From Vibrio sp. VB16 (lineage in GTDB: Bacteria > Pseudomonadota > Gammaproteobacteria > Enterobacterales > Vibrionaceae): 64,000 nucleotides of DNA. The notes below the pieces were generated by a model. The model was not told the origin of the DNA. It searched no databases and saw only the letters and a list, made by a program, of their open reading frames with translations. Within the stretch, counting starts at the first letter, position 1. Each line of letters begins with the position of its first letter. Both the position numbers and the translations under genes were made by a program. The stretch spans positions 496,001-560,000 of the forward strand of contig NZ_CP087591.1 of NCBI RefSeq assembly GCF_015594925.2, read 5' to 3'. Shown piece by piece: positions 9,701-17,041 of the stretch.

Positions 9701-9912
9701 TTAACCGAGGTTTCTATTGGATCCGCTATGGCTTGTTCCACTGTCTCTGCGCTTGCTCCGGTGTAATACGCCGTTACACTAACGGAAGGCGGGCTTATCT
9801 TTGGATATTCAGCCACTGGCAGTTGAGTTAAAGAAATAGCGCCTGCTAATGTCAGAATAATAGAAATAACCAACGCAAATTTAGGACGTTGAATAAAGAA
9901 ACGACTCAGCAT
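6763..9912 (-). CDS. RND multidrug efflux permease (HAE1/AcrB family)
   Basis: 1049 residues, the length of AcrB. It starts with the FFIQRPKFA motif common to the family, has twelve membrane helices in two groups separated by two large periplasmic loops, and keeps the proton-relay residues: the DD pair in GIVVDDAILVIENV (about 405-410, equivalent to AcrB D407/D408) and the lysine in NAILIVEFAKQ (about 940). It exports lipophilic compounds from periplasm and membrane using the proton gradient. The adaptor gene lies 2 bp upstream. No outer-membrane channel gene is present, so it likely uses a TolC encoded elsewhere. Vibrios have several VexB/VmeB-type paralogues and I cannot assign which. Confidence 0.95.
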   Translation of the reverse strand: MLSRFFIQRPKFALVISIILTLAGAISLTQLPVAEYPKISPPSVSVTAYYTGASAETVEQAIADPIETSVNGVENMIYMSSKSANDGSYNLNVTFDVGTDPDMAQVNVQNRVTQIESKLPQEVRMVGVTVKKRSPDLLMVLNFYAPDGKYDDQFLVNYVNLNVKDQLARVKGISEVGVIGGGEFSMRVWLDPDKMANLGLTTTDVYAALAEQNVQVAAGKVGAPPYDNAQEVQFNLVTKGRLETVEEFEHVVLRANNDGSTIYLQDVARLELGKKFYDGNGKFRGQDAAIITLSLQSDANALESGEAVMSLLDSMSVNFPEGMAYETSYDTTVFVAESIKGVVKTLIEAILLVIAVTYMFLGSARATLIPVVAIPVSLIGTFAVMLITGFTINTVTLFGLILAIGIVVDDAILVIENVDTTMKKDPSLTPAKATLIAMKEVTGPIVTSTLVLLAVFLPVAMLPGITGIMYRQFALTICISVVISSINALTLSPALCSLVLKQGGGNTSNWFKAFNRGLEKVTRGYGNVAGFLVRKTILLGAFFLIAVAAVTFFTKTTSTAFVPQEDKGILLVNVQLPDSASLSRTEDTTVKLMEIVEQEPGIDGVTVANGYALLTGAAASNGATLFVKLKDWEVRNSLEGDHSSFAIAQRLNIAAAQLLPEAVVFSLGPPAVPGMGSASGFEFVLEDTLGRNRTDLAQVMNEVIQAANQQPEIQHTFSTFRANVPHFHVDIDREKAKQLGIFLGDIFQTLQGNLGSLYVNDFTMFGKNFRVTMQADSEHRSSMNNLNRFHVRSSEGKMIPLSTLVSYEQVFEPDVAWRYNMYRSAVIQGQPAQGYSSGDAIAAMERVAAEVLPHGYQHEWTGMAYQEVKAGNQAIFAFALALIFIYLFMVAQYESWSIPIAIILVVPVATLGSFLAINLAGLPLNLYAQIGLVLLIALAAKNAILIVEFAKQEREEKEVPIDDAAVHGGKLRFRAVNMTSWSFILGITPLIFASGAGHISQNSLGVSLVGGLLCVLLAGTFLIPGFYAVIQRRREKIHGGNTKVVDIEE

Positions 9913-9914
9913 AG

Positions 9915-11057
9915 TTACGAACCCTCTCCGTGAACTTTCTCTGCGGTTAAGGTGTCCTCGACTCTCACCACAATACCGTTACGTACTCGTTGTAGTCCCT
10001 TGGTAATAATCGTATCGTCTTTGGATAATCCATTCATAATAATAACGCCGGATTCCACTTGTTTTCCCAAAGATACGTTATGTCGTTCAGCAATATTCCC
10101 CTCGCTAAGTACCATCACGAAATCACCTTCTAAGTCACTTTGAACGGCACGACGAGCAATAGTAATAACCTCAACAGGCTTCTTTTCTTGAATGTTTACT
10201 TTTATGTGTTGGCCTGGCAGCAATATTTGGTTTGGATTAGCAAAACTCGCACGCATCGCTAGGGTACCCGTTGTCACATCAATACGATTATCAATGAAAT
10301 CGATATACCCGCTCTGGTTGTACATCTCTTCATTTTCTAAAACAACATGCACTTCAACCTTGTCGATCGCCCCTTTACCGTCGCCATCAACGCCTTCCAT
10401 ACCCATATTCAAACGTTCTCTTTCACTCACCGTAAAGCTTGCATGAATAGGGTCCAGACTTACAATGTTGGTTAATGTCCCCGAAGAAGGAGAAACAAGG
10501 TCACCAATACTGACGTTACTTTCACTAATACGACCCGATATTGGTGCTTCAATACTGGTATACGAGAGATTGACGTTAGCCACATTTAATTGAGCTTTCG
10601 CCGCTTCTCGTTGTGCTTCTGCCCCCAACTTAATACTGGTCAATGCATCATATTCCGAACGAGAGATATTTCCTTTAGGCAATAAGCCTTTGCCACGCTC
10701 AAAGTCTAACGTTGCTTTTTGTACATTCGCATCGGCTTGAGCAATGTCGGCTTTTGCACTGGCTACCTGAGCCTGATAAGAAGAAGATTCAATTTGGAAT
10801 AAAAGCTGTCCCTTCTCGACTGTCTCTCCTTCAGTATAATGACGGGACTTTAAATAGCCTGAAATTTGAGCCGTGATGGCAACGTCTTCCACCGCATTTA
10901 CTCGACCGACATAGTCTTGGTTTCGGTGGTAACTCATCACCTCAACTTTTTCTGTCGTTACAAGAGGTGCCGATGCTTGTGATAGAGAAGGTTCTTGACC
11001 GCAGCCGACTAGAATTACTGCACTAGCAACAGGAATAAGAAGTGTAATTTTACGCAT
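9915..11057 (-). CDS. RND efflux periplasmic adaptor lipoprotein (AcrA/MexA type)
   Basis: 380 residues. The signal peptide ends in lipobox LVGC (cysteine about residue 19), so the mature protein is a lipoprotein tethered to the inner membrane. The order is lipoyl half-motif (VAITAQISGYLKS), alpha-helical hairpin (about 95-165, QAQVASAKADIAQADANVQKA), second lipoyl half (SIEAPISGRI), beta-barrel and membrane-proximal domain. It bridges the permease to an outer-membrane channel. It is first in a two-gene operon with the permease. Confidence 0.94.
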   Translation of the reverse strand: MRKITLLIPVASAVILVGCGQEPSLSQASAPLVTTEKVEVMSYHRNQDYVGRVNAVEDVAITAQISGYLKSRHYTEGETVEKGQLLFQIESSSYQAQVASAKADIAQADANVQKATLDFERGKGLLPKGNISRSEYDALTSIKLGAEAQREAAKAQLNVANVNLSYTSIEAPISGRISESNVSIGDLVSPSSGTLTNIVSLDPIHASFTVSERERLNMGMEGVDGDGKGAIDKVEVHVVLENEEMYNQSGYIDFIDNRIDVTTGTLAMRASFANPNQILLPGQHIKVNIQEKKPVEVITIARRAVQSDLEGDFVMVLSEGNIAERHNVSLGKQVESGVIIMNGLSKDDTIITKGLQRVRNGIVVRVEDTLTAEKVHGEGS

Positions 11058-11261
11058 TAATTGACCAATAATTGTGGGGATTGTAAGTAACCTGAGTTCA
11101 CGGAAAATACGTTAATAAACATAAATTATGTCTACGTACTACCCATTTGAAGGTGAGGTTAATTGCTTATAGGCCAATAACATAGATTATACAAAACCGA
11201 GTAATGTCAGGGTTTTATCAGAATTAAAGTCGAATATGTGTGAAAATATTTCAGTGACTTA

Positions 11262-11292
11262 TAAATAAAAAGCCGCTGTATATAAACGACTT
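11262..11292 (-). terminator. probable terminator downstream of ydhF
   Basis: On the minus strand a 6-bp stem (AAGTCG with CGGCTT, one G-T pair) and an 11-nt loop is followed by TTTTTATTTAT, 43 nt after the ydhF stop codon. Confidence 0.6.
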
Positions 11293-11334
11293 TTCTTATT
11301 AATTTCAATGATGACTAGCTACGTTAAGAATTGG

Positions 11335-12243
11335 TTATGGCACACCGTGTCCTTTTGATGCCACCCAAACTCGATACCATTGTTCACGAGTTAACTCGAT
11401 TCTTAGTGCGTCAATTGCCGCATGCACACGCTCTATTTTACCAGAGCCGATAATAGGTAATGGTTGCGAAGGTAAGCGACGAACCCATGCATAGATAACC
11501 TGATCGATACTCTCTGCCCCTACTTCTTGCCTGATAACTTCAAGCTCATTTCTAACTCTGATTTCCTTCTCTGAATTCCCAAAGAAAAGGCGGCCGCCAG
11601 CAAGACAAGACCAAGCCATTGGTCGAGTGCGTTTAATCTGCATCTGGTCGAGAGTCCCGTCATCAACGGCTTCGAAGTTCAATGGATTAATTTCAACTTG
11701 ATTGGTCACTAAAGGGATGTTGAGTCTAGACTGCAACAGTTCGAACTGCAAAGGAGAGTGATTTGACACTCCAAAATGCGACACCTTACCGGCCTTTTTC
11801 AATTCCAACATTGTCTCAGCTACTTCATCAGCATTCATTAATGCATCTGGCCTATGGATAAGCAGGACATCAATGTTTTCTACCTTTAGATGTGACAATG
11901 AATTATTCACTGACGCCAAAATGTGTTGCTTACTTGTATCGTAGTGGTTGATTTTTCTTTCGGGTGTATGGTCTCCACACAGATGGATATCGCACTTGGT
12001 TACAACCTCTATCTGATCACGCATCGATTTGTCTAACGCCAACGCTTCACCAAAGAGCTTCTCACACTGATAGTTTCCATAAATATCTGCATGATCGACC
12101 GTCGTCACTCCTAGTTCAACGTGTTGCTTTAGAAAACTCAGCCTTTCTTGAGGAGTCATTCCCCACTCTGTCATGCGCCAATAGCCTTGAACCAATTCAG
12201 ACAAATTTGGGCCTTGAGGCGCCATACCAACTTTAGCAACCAT
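11335..12243 (-). CDS. ydhF: aldo/keto reductase, YdhF type
   Basis: 302 residues matching E. coli YdhF closely from memory: MAPQGP near the N-terminus, QGYWRMTEW, GVTTVDHADIYGNYQCEKLFGEAL, LLIHRPDALMNADEVA, FGVSN and PLPIIGSGKIERV. The AKR catalytic tetrad residues D, Y and K are identifiable in DHADIYG and VVTKCDI; the usual histidine lies in LLIHRP. It is an NADPH-dependent cytoplasmic oxidoreductase of unknown physiological substrate. It is divergent from the XRE regulator at 12345, which could control it. Confidence 0.92.
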   Translation of the reverse strand: MVAKVGMAPQGPNLSELVQGYWRMTEWGMTPQERLSFLKQHVELGVTTVDHADIYGNYQCEKLFGEALALDKSMRDQIEVVTKCDIHLCGDHTPERKINHYDTSKQHILASVNNSLSHLKVENIDVLLIHRPDALMNADEVAETMLELKKAGKVSHFGVSNHSPLQFELLQSRLNIPLVTNQVEINPLNFEAVDDGTLDQMQIKRTRPMAWSCLAGGRLFFGNSEKEIRVRNELEVIRQEVGAESIDQVIYAWVRRLPSQPLPIIGSGKIERVHAAIDALRIELTREQWYRVWVASKGHGVP

Positions 12244-12344
12244 TAGGTTGTCTCCTTAATTAACTGGATATAAGCGAATCCTAGGCTTGTTTAAGAACTC
12301 ACTCAATGGTAAAACACCGAATATTCGAACCAGAGTACGAAATC

Positions 12345-12731
12345 ATGAGTTTTTCAGAGCGATTACAAGAATTAATAGGCGAAGAGAGTGTCAGTGGATT
12401 TGCTAGACGAGTCGAGTTAAACGAGGCCCTAATTAGAAAATACCTTAAAGGCAGTGAACCAAGTTTATCCAAAGCAAATCAGATTGCGATGAAAGCAAAC
12501 TGTTCTTTAGAATGGCTAGCGACTGGATGTGGGTATTTGTACCGCCAGGCGGAAATTGTCGATATGGAGGCCTACAAAATTGCCTACGAATTTGTCACTG
12601 ATCGCCAGTTAGTCGAGAGCAGTATCCATCGCCGTATTATTGCAGGCTATCAATATCTACGAGCCCACAAAAAAGCGGACGATTATCTCGACAAAACAGG
12701 TATGAAAGCCTTTTTAAATAGAGGAAGTTAA
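12345..12731 (+). CDS. small XRE-family DNA-binding protein
   Basis: 128 residues from the ATG at 12345 (MSFSERLQELI). An in-frame ATG at 12306 would add 13 residues; neither has a clear ribosome-binding site, and I prefer 12345 because the helix-turn-helix domain begins there in relatives. The helix-turn-helix (about 12-60) resembles phage repressors: VSGFARRVELNEALIRKYLKG then SLSKANQIAMKANCSLEWLATG. The C-terminal half is unrecognised. There is no other phage gene nearby, so it is a stand-alone regulator, possibly of ydhF, whose start lies about 100 bp away in the opposite direction. Confidence 0.75.
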   Translation: MSFSERLQELIGEESVSGFARRVELNEALIRKYLKGSEPSLSKANQIAMKANCSLEWLATGCGYLYRQAEIVDMEAYKIAYEFVTDRQLVESSIHRRIIAGYQYLRAHKKADDYLDKTGMKAFLNRGS

Positions 12732-12732
12732 A

Positions 12733-13305
12733 CTAGGGTCTGTTGATCATTTTGAAGGTCAATTTTATGCCTTGTTTATCACTAGAAAAAGTAGCCTCTC
12801 TACTAGGCTGTTCTGCATAATATTCTGAATTGGGGTACCAAGTCAGCTCTCTAGAAGATGAGATAGGACCATCATTAATAAACATGACCATCTCTCTATT
12901 TACCAATTTAATGGGTTTTGATTTCAGCGCCTTAATTGCATCATATTCACGGCCGTTGATGACGGCTTTGGCGAGCACATAACCGTCCTTTCTAAGGTTA
13001 AGTTGAAGCTCTGAATAGGCAATCGACGAATAAGGTGCCGTGATTTCTATATGCTGCACCACATTACTCTGTACCAATAGACGACTTTCTACATCAACAT
13101 TATAGTATTTAATTACATCGGAACAGAACGCCTGATTCTCCCTTTCTAGCCCACAATCATAGAGTTCCATTGAGTCTTGCAACTGTTCTAACTGCCAAGG
13201 AGCGGTGTTTGGCTCAATCATTGGTTGCAACCATACCAGAGAAAAAGCACTGGCTTGATTGGTAAACAGCGCTAATGCCATTGACAAATAAAATCGTTTC
13301 TTCAT
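12733..13305 (-). CDS. exported hypothetical protein
   Basis: 190 residues from the ATG at 13305 (MKKRFYLSMALALF), which gives a normal Sec signal peptide cleaved near ASA-FS and has a GAAAG ribosome-binding site; the longer reading from 13365 would bury the signal. The mature protein has two cysteines (in LYDCGLE and AFCSDV) that could form a disulfide, and alternating beta-type sequence. I do not recognise the family. It converges on the XRE gene with 1 bp between stop codons. Confidence 0.72.
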   Translation of the reverse strand: MKKRFYLSMALALFTNQASAFSLVWLQPMIEPNTAPWQLEQLQDSMELYDCGLERENQAFCSDVIKYYNVDVESRLLVQSNVVQHIEITAPYSSIAYSELQLNLRKDGYVLAKAVINGREYDAIKALKSKPIKLVNREMVMFINDGPISSSRELTWYPNSEYYAEQPSREATFSSDKQGIKLTFKMINRP

Positions 13306-13748
13306 GTCTTTCAACCCGTAACAAACAGCAGGTATTGTACAGGCATTAATAATAACGCTACTCAATAAAATCGAGAATAGATCTAAAAAAACCTGATTTA
13401 CATCTCATTTTTATATAAAAAATCGCTAAATAACCCATCGTGCTACCTTTTATTTTTACCCTTCTAAAATATTTAACACTTTCAATATTAACCTTAATTT
13501 ACAGATACTTAACTTACATAAAAGTAAGATAAATTACATTTATTATCGAATTTATTTCGTTTTACTAGCCTGAAAAACCTCATCGGCGTTAAATCGATGA
13601 GGTGAGTCAATGTATTGCGACATCTACATTTGAGCGCTAAATCTATCAATCTTCGTTGTATAGAAAATTAAGACGCGTTTGTTGCAGATATTCGTTTTTG
13701 ACATCACCTCAATATAACTAAAACACGTATTACATAGGATTAGTAAAA
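13306..13748. other. 443-bp porin upstream region
   Basis: Very AT-rich. It contains a 5-bp inverted repeat CTTAC-ATAAAA-GTAAG (13513-13528), many TNAAA-like half sites of the kind ToxR binds, and a strong hairpin at 13573-13602 listed separately. No ORF is credible. Confidence 0.55.
13573..13602 (-). terminator. orphan minus-strand terminator upstream of the porin
   Basis: Read on the minus strand: CCTCATCG, 9-nt loop, CGATGAGG, then TTTTTCAGG. The 8-bp stem is perfect. No annotated minus-strand gene ends here, so it may end a small RNA transcribed from the porin promoter region; on the plus strand it could instead be a leader hairpin. Confidence 0.7.
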
Positions 13749-14741
13749 ATGAATAAGAAACTTATTGCTTTAGCAGTGGCCGCTGTTACTACTGGTGCAA
13801 ACGCAGCGAGCATATATAGCGACGACCAAACGTCTCTCAACTTGAAAGGTGAAATTGACGTTTATCTAAGTACCTCTGAACTCAAGGGCACCGCTGCAGA
13901 CGATTATAAAAGTGACCCAGATGTTGATGTATGGGCAAAGATTCAGATCGATGCTACCCATAAACTGAGTGACACGGTTGGCGTATTTGGTTCATTTGAA
14001 ATACAAAACGGCGTAGGCTTTGGCCCTGGTAGCAATGATTCCAAAGAAGTTGAAACTGATGACGAATACTTCGGTGCAAAATTTGGCGAAAATTTCGCTT
14101 TCGCCGTTGGTGAAGTTGGTGATTTCGGAGACTCTTTGAACGCAATTATCATAGATAACACCAATGAAGGCGTAGGTTATGTTGATGACGTTGCAGACCG
14201 ATTTGAGTCAAAAGGTCACGGCATTGCGCTAAGATACAATACAGAAACGTTGACGTTGATTGCAGACACCTATTTAGCCGAAGATTCAGATCAAGATTCG
14301 GTATACGGTCTTTCAGCTGCTTTTGATATCGCCGACTTTAATATCGGTGCGTCTTATCAAGATCGTGGCAACCGCGGCGCTTACGCCGTCACAAATAACG
14401 GCGACAATGACGTTTACGGCTTTAAACTAGGCTATGACAATGATGTTTTCTCTATCGCATCACACTACGTAGTTGAGCAAGTCAACAGCCAAGAGTACGA
14501 AGTCATCGGCCTTGCTGCGGACTATACAATTAACGCAGTACGAGTATATGCTTCAACATACATTGCTGAAGAGCAAGACGTCGCTAATAGTGATGAAGTA
14601 ACAACCTATACATTTGGTGCTGATTACACATTCTCAAGCAACCTAACAGGTTTTGCTGAATACTCCGCTGCAGACAACTCAGGTTATGAAAAAGACGCTG
14701 ACTTGTCTCTAATGGTGGCTGGTGTTTACTATACTTTCTAA
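13749..14741 (+). CDS. general outer-membrane porin, OmpU/OmpC type
   Basis: 330 residues. A classic signal peptide (about 1-20, ending ANA-AS) is followed by a beta-barrel of alternating polar and aromatic residues, with acidic loops and the C-terminal signature VYYTF ending in phenylalanine, which the BAM machinery recognises. Length agrees with vibrio trimeric porins. It should allow passive uptake of small hydrophilic solutes. ToxR controls OmpU-type porins in vibrios, and a ToxRS-like pair lies 0.5 kb downstream; direct control is inference. Confidence 0.92.
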   Translation: MNKKLIALAVAAVTTGANAASIYSDDQTSLNLKGEIDVYLSTSELKGTAADDYKSDPDVDVWAKIQIDATHKLSDTVGVFGSFEIQNGVGFGPGSNDSKEVETDDEYFGAKFGENFAFAVGEVGDFGDSLNAIIIDNTNEGVGYVDDVADRFESKGHGIALRYNTETLTLIADTYLAEDSDQDSVYGLSAAFDIADFNIGASYQDRGNRGAYAVTNNGDNDVYGFKLGYDNDVFSIASHYVVEQVNSQEYEVIGLAADYTINAVRVYASTYIAEEQDVANSDEVTTYTFGADYTFSSNLTGFAEYSAADNSGYEKDADLSLMVAGVYYTF

Positions 14742-14768
14742 GAATAGTAACGTTTAGATAATTTCAAT

Positions 14769-14792
14769 GCCTACTTAATTGTAGGCTTTTTT
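14769..14792 (+). terminator. Rho-independent terminator of the porin gene
   Basis: GCCTAC, loop TTAATT, GTAGGC, then six T, 28 bp after the porin stop codon. Confidence 0.9.
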
Positions 14793-15194
14793 CCTCAATA
14801 ATTAACCTAATCATTATTCTCGAGTAAAACATATAAACGCTAACGCCCGGAAATAAATATATCTGAATAAATATATTTGAACAAATAAGGAGACAACATA
14901 TATCCTTCACAATATTATTAATATTATACTTACTACCAAAAAAATTAATTACAAACCCTATCAATCAAGCACATCATCTTATGACTAAATTGATATTCAC
15001 CCCTGATTCATACATTAAAAATCGTAGAAAATAATTGTTTAGCTGCATCTCTGTTCAGATGAAATCTCACCACGTAAAAACCTAAAAGTGTGATGCGCAA
15101 ATATAAGCCAATTAAATCATTGACCTATTCATACTGCTTATTAAAAATCGGCATGAAAGCCCAAAAAACAATCCACACCAATTTAACTTGATCT
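14793..15194. other. AT-rich intergenic region
   Basis: About 400 bp between the porin terminator and the end of the ToxS-like gene. I see no credible gene, repeat or structured element. Confidence 0.5.
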
Positions 15195-15232
15195 AAAAAT
15201 TAAAGGCCCTCTGCTAATAGCAAAAGGCCCTT
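15195..15232 (-). terminator. probable terminator of the ToxRS-like operon
   Basis: On the minus strand a GC-rich stem (AAGG-CC / GG-CCTT with one mismatch, plus inner TGCT/AGCA) is followed by TTTAATTTTTAG, 30 nt after the stop codon of the ToxS-like gene. Confidence 0.5.
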
Positions 15233-15262
15233 AAAAACAAAATCCATTCGACGATTTATATA

Positions 15263-15790
15263 TTAATTGGCCACCCACAACCTAGATGAGTTATCTATAG
15301 ATGTCATCAGCATGGTTTTCTCATCGATCTGATTTACTTCAGTCACTCGTAGCATATTAATGATGAACATTTCTTTTATTTTTTCCAAACTTCCATCATC
15401 GATATGATTCATCCTAACAGAAGAAACGTCTCTAATTTCACCTGCTTCTAAGAAAATATACCCTTGCTCGTATTTCCACTGACCTACATTAGATAATTCA
15501 AGAGTGGATATTGTGTCGTCATTTCCATCAAAACAATTCACGATAGAGTTTTGAACATATGTATTGTCATTCATATATTTAATGTCACTTTTTATCGTGG
15601 CTGAATACATTTTGTCTATATCAAGCTTCCCTTCGTTCTCATTTTTCTTTGGAAGAAGAACCCTCATTTCGGAATGCCATGCTTTAGAGGTAAAGCTTGA
15701 TTTTTCAATTGAAGTAGAATCATGAACAATCAAATACATCAGTGGCATAGACAATATAGTTAATGTAATCAATAAGTTTTTACTTATCAC
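15263..15790 (-). CDS. ToxS-like membrane partner protein
   Basis: 175 residues from a GTG at 15790, which has an AGG site 8 nt upstream; an in-frame TTG at 15796 is too close to it. One N-terminal membrane helix (about 4-22) anchors a periplasmic domain. Landmarks follow ToxS in order: FTSKAWHSEM, SDIKYMNDNTYVQNSIV, GQWKYEQGYIFLEAGEIRDVSS and MLMTSIDNSS. ToxS-type proteins bind the periplasmic domain of ToxR, stabilise it and help sense bile or envelope signals. The gene overlaps the ToxR-like gene by 11 bp, as expected for a coupled pair. This is probably a paralogue or diverged orthologue rather than the housekeeping toxS. Confidence 0.85.
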   Translation of the reverse strand: MISKNLLITLTILSMPLMYLIVHDSTSIEKSSFTSKAWHSEMRVLLPKKNENEGKLDIDKMYSATIKSDIKYMNDNTYVQNSIVNCFDGNDDTISTLELSNVGQWKYEQGYIFLEAGEIRDVSSVRMNHIDDGSLEKIKEMFIINMLRVTEVNQIDEKTMLMTSIDNSSRLWVAN

Positions 15791-16613
15791 TATCAAACCT
15801 CATCTTACAAAAAGACATCATATCCATATGCTTTGGCATCAGATTATAACTCACGCTTTCAGTTAAATATTTATCTACTACGTTAATAATAAGCTCATTT
15901 CTGAACGTATAGGACACAATGATCTTATCGATATTTTCGGTGTTGGGGTGGTAGGCCAACAACTTATCCGTACAATACTTGATATCTACCGCATGGCTAG
16001 CGCCGTTAGTATCTTTATTTAACAAATAGATTCCTATGCCATCTACCCGGTCTACTTCTTTAAGCTCAGAATACTTAGGAGAAAATAGATTTAGTGGCCA
16101 TATAAATTGGAACATTAATAAAGAAATTAACATCACCATAGAAAAAGAAATTAATTTCTTACCTAGCAGTTTGTTTATGGGAAAACGTCCACTTTCAATA
16201 CCAGTTGCTTCTTTCTCATTGCTTTGTGGTTCATCGCTTATGCTTTGTTCTGCATTTTTTTCTGCATTTTCTTCTATCTTTTTGCTGCTACCAATAAACT
16301 GATAGCCATGCTTTGGGATAGTCTTAATAAATTTAGGCTCTTTTGCTGAATCTTTAAGTATTTTTCTAACGGTTGATATCGCTTGGATAACACTGGACTC
16401 ATCCACATGAAACCCATTGCTCGTCCACACGAGTTCGTGTATTTCATCTCGACTCAAGACCTGATTCGGCCTTTCAATAAATGCCAATAAAATATTACTT
16501 TCATTACTACCTAACCAGATTATGTCTTCACTATTATCTGGATCAGCTAATGATTTTTTGTTGACATTGAAAATATACTTGTCGTTAAGAAAGTACTTAT
16601 TCTCCACTATCAT
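15780..16613 (-). CDS. ToxR-like transmembrane transcriptional regulator
   Basis: 277 residues. I choose the ATG at 16613 because a perfect AAGGAGGT site ends 5 nt before it; the ATG at 16643 would translate through that site. Domains: OmpR-type winged helix (about 30-110, with LSRDEIHELVW, VIQAISTVRKIL and IKTIPKHGYQF), acidic linker, one membrane helix (about 154-173), and a periplasmic domain with two cysteines (C214, C269) positioned like the disulfide pair of ToxR. It should bind DNA while anchored in the inner membrane. Candidate target is the porin gene next door. AT content is higher than in neighbours, so horizontal origin is possible. Confidence 0.88.
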   Translation of the reverse strand: MIVENKYFLNDKYIFNVNKKSLADPDNSEDIIWLGSNESNILLAFIERPNQVLSRDEIHELVWTSNGFHVDESSVIQAISTVRKILKDSAKEPKFIKTIPKHGYQFIGSSKKIEENAEKNAEQSISDEPQSNEKEATGIESGRFPINKLLGKKLISFSMVMLISLLMFQFIWPLNLFSPKYSELKEVDRVDGIGIYLLNKDTNGASHAVDIKYCTDKLLAYHPNTENIDKIIVSYTFRNELIINVVDKYLTESVSYNLMPKHMDMMSFCKMRFDSDK

Positions 16614-17041
16614 AAACACCTCCTTAGGTACACAAATATTCATTTAAAGCTACCATTTTTATAAAACTTTATCTGAATATATTACGATAGTATATCCTCA
16701 TTCACCTTCATTTCAACCATTTATTGTACGCTCGTAAAGTAAATTTTTGTAAAGAACTTATCTCTTTGTTTAAATAGAAAAATTCATACAAAACCACATA
16801 AATATCAAGCCAAAATTCACAAAAAAGGCACCCTATGTGTGAAAAATTAATCGTATCTATAGGCCGTGAATAATTATTTTCTACTGCGACAAATATATAG
16901 ATATTTACCCTTACATCTTTCTACTCCCTGCCATGATCTAGTTAACACTTTTGAGGCGTAGCCAACCGAATGATGTCTAAGCGTCGTTTTGCATTTATCA
17001 TTTAGCTAGATGAATTTAATAAGAACTTTAATGGCCCTACA
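16614..17041. other. divergent promoter region, ToxR-like gene / malS
   Basis: 428 bp, AT-rich. It holds the ribosome-binding site of the ToxR-like gene at its left end and must hold both divergent promoters. I looked for a MalT box (GGGGATGAGG type) and saw none that was convincing. Confidence 0.5.

Noticed and set aside
12345..12731. Prophage repressor and a possible prophage
   Set aside because: The protein is repressor-like, but no integrase, attachment repeats or other phage genes lie nearby.
14764..14964. 66-codon minus-strand ORF after the porin
   Set aside because: It overlaps the porin terminator, has AT-driven composition and no ribosome-binding site or family resemblance.
16614..17041. 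MalT box upstream of malS
   Set aside because: No GGGGATGAGG-like element on either strand stood out, so regulation by MalT is not supported by what I can see.
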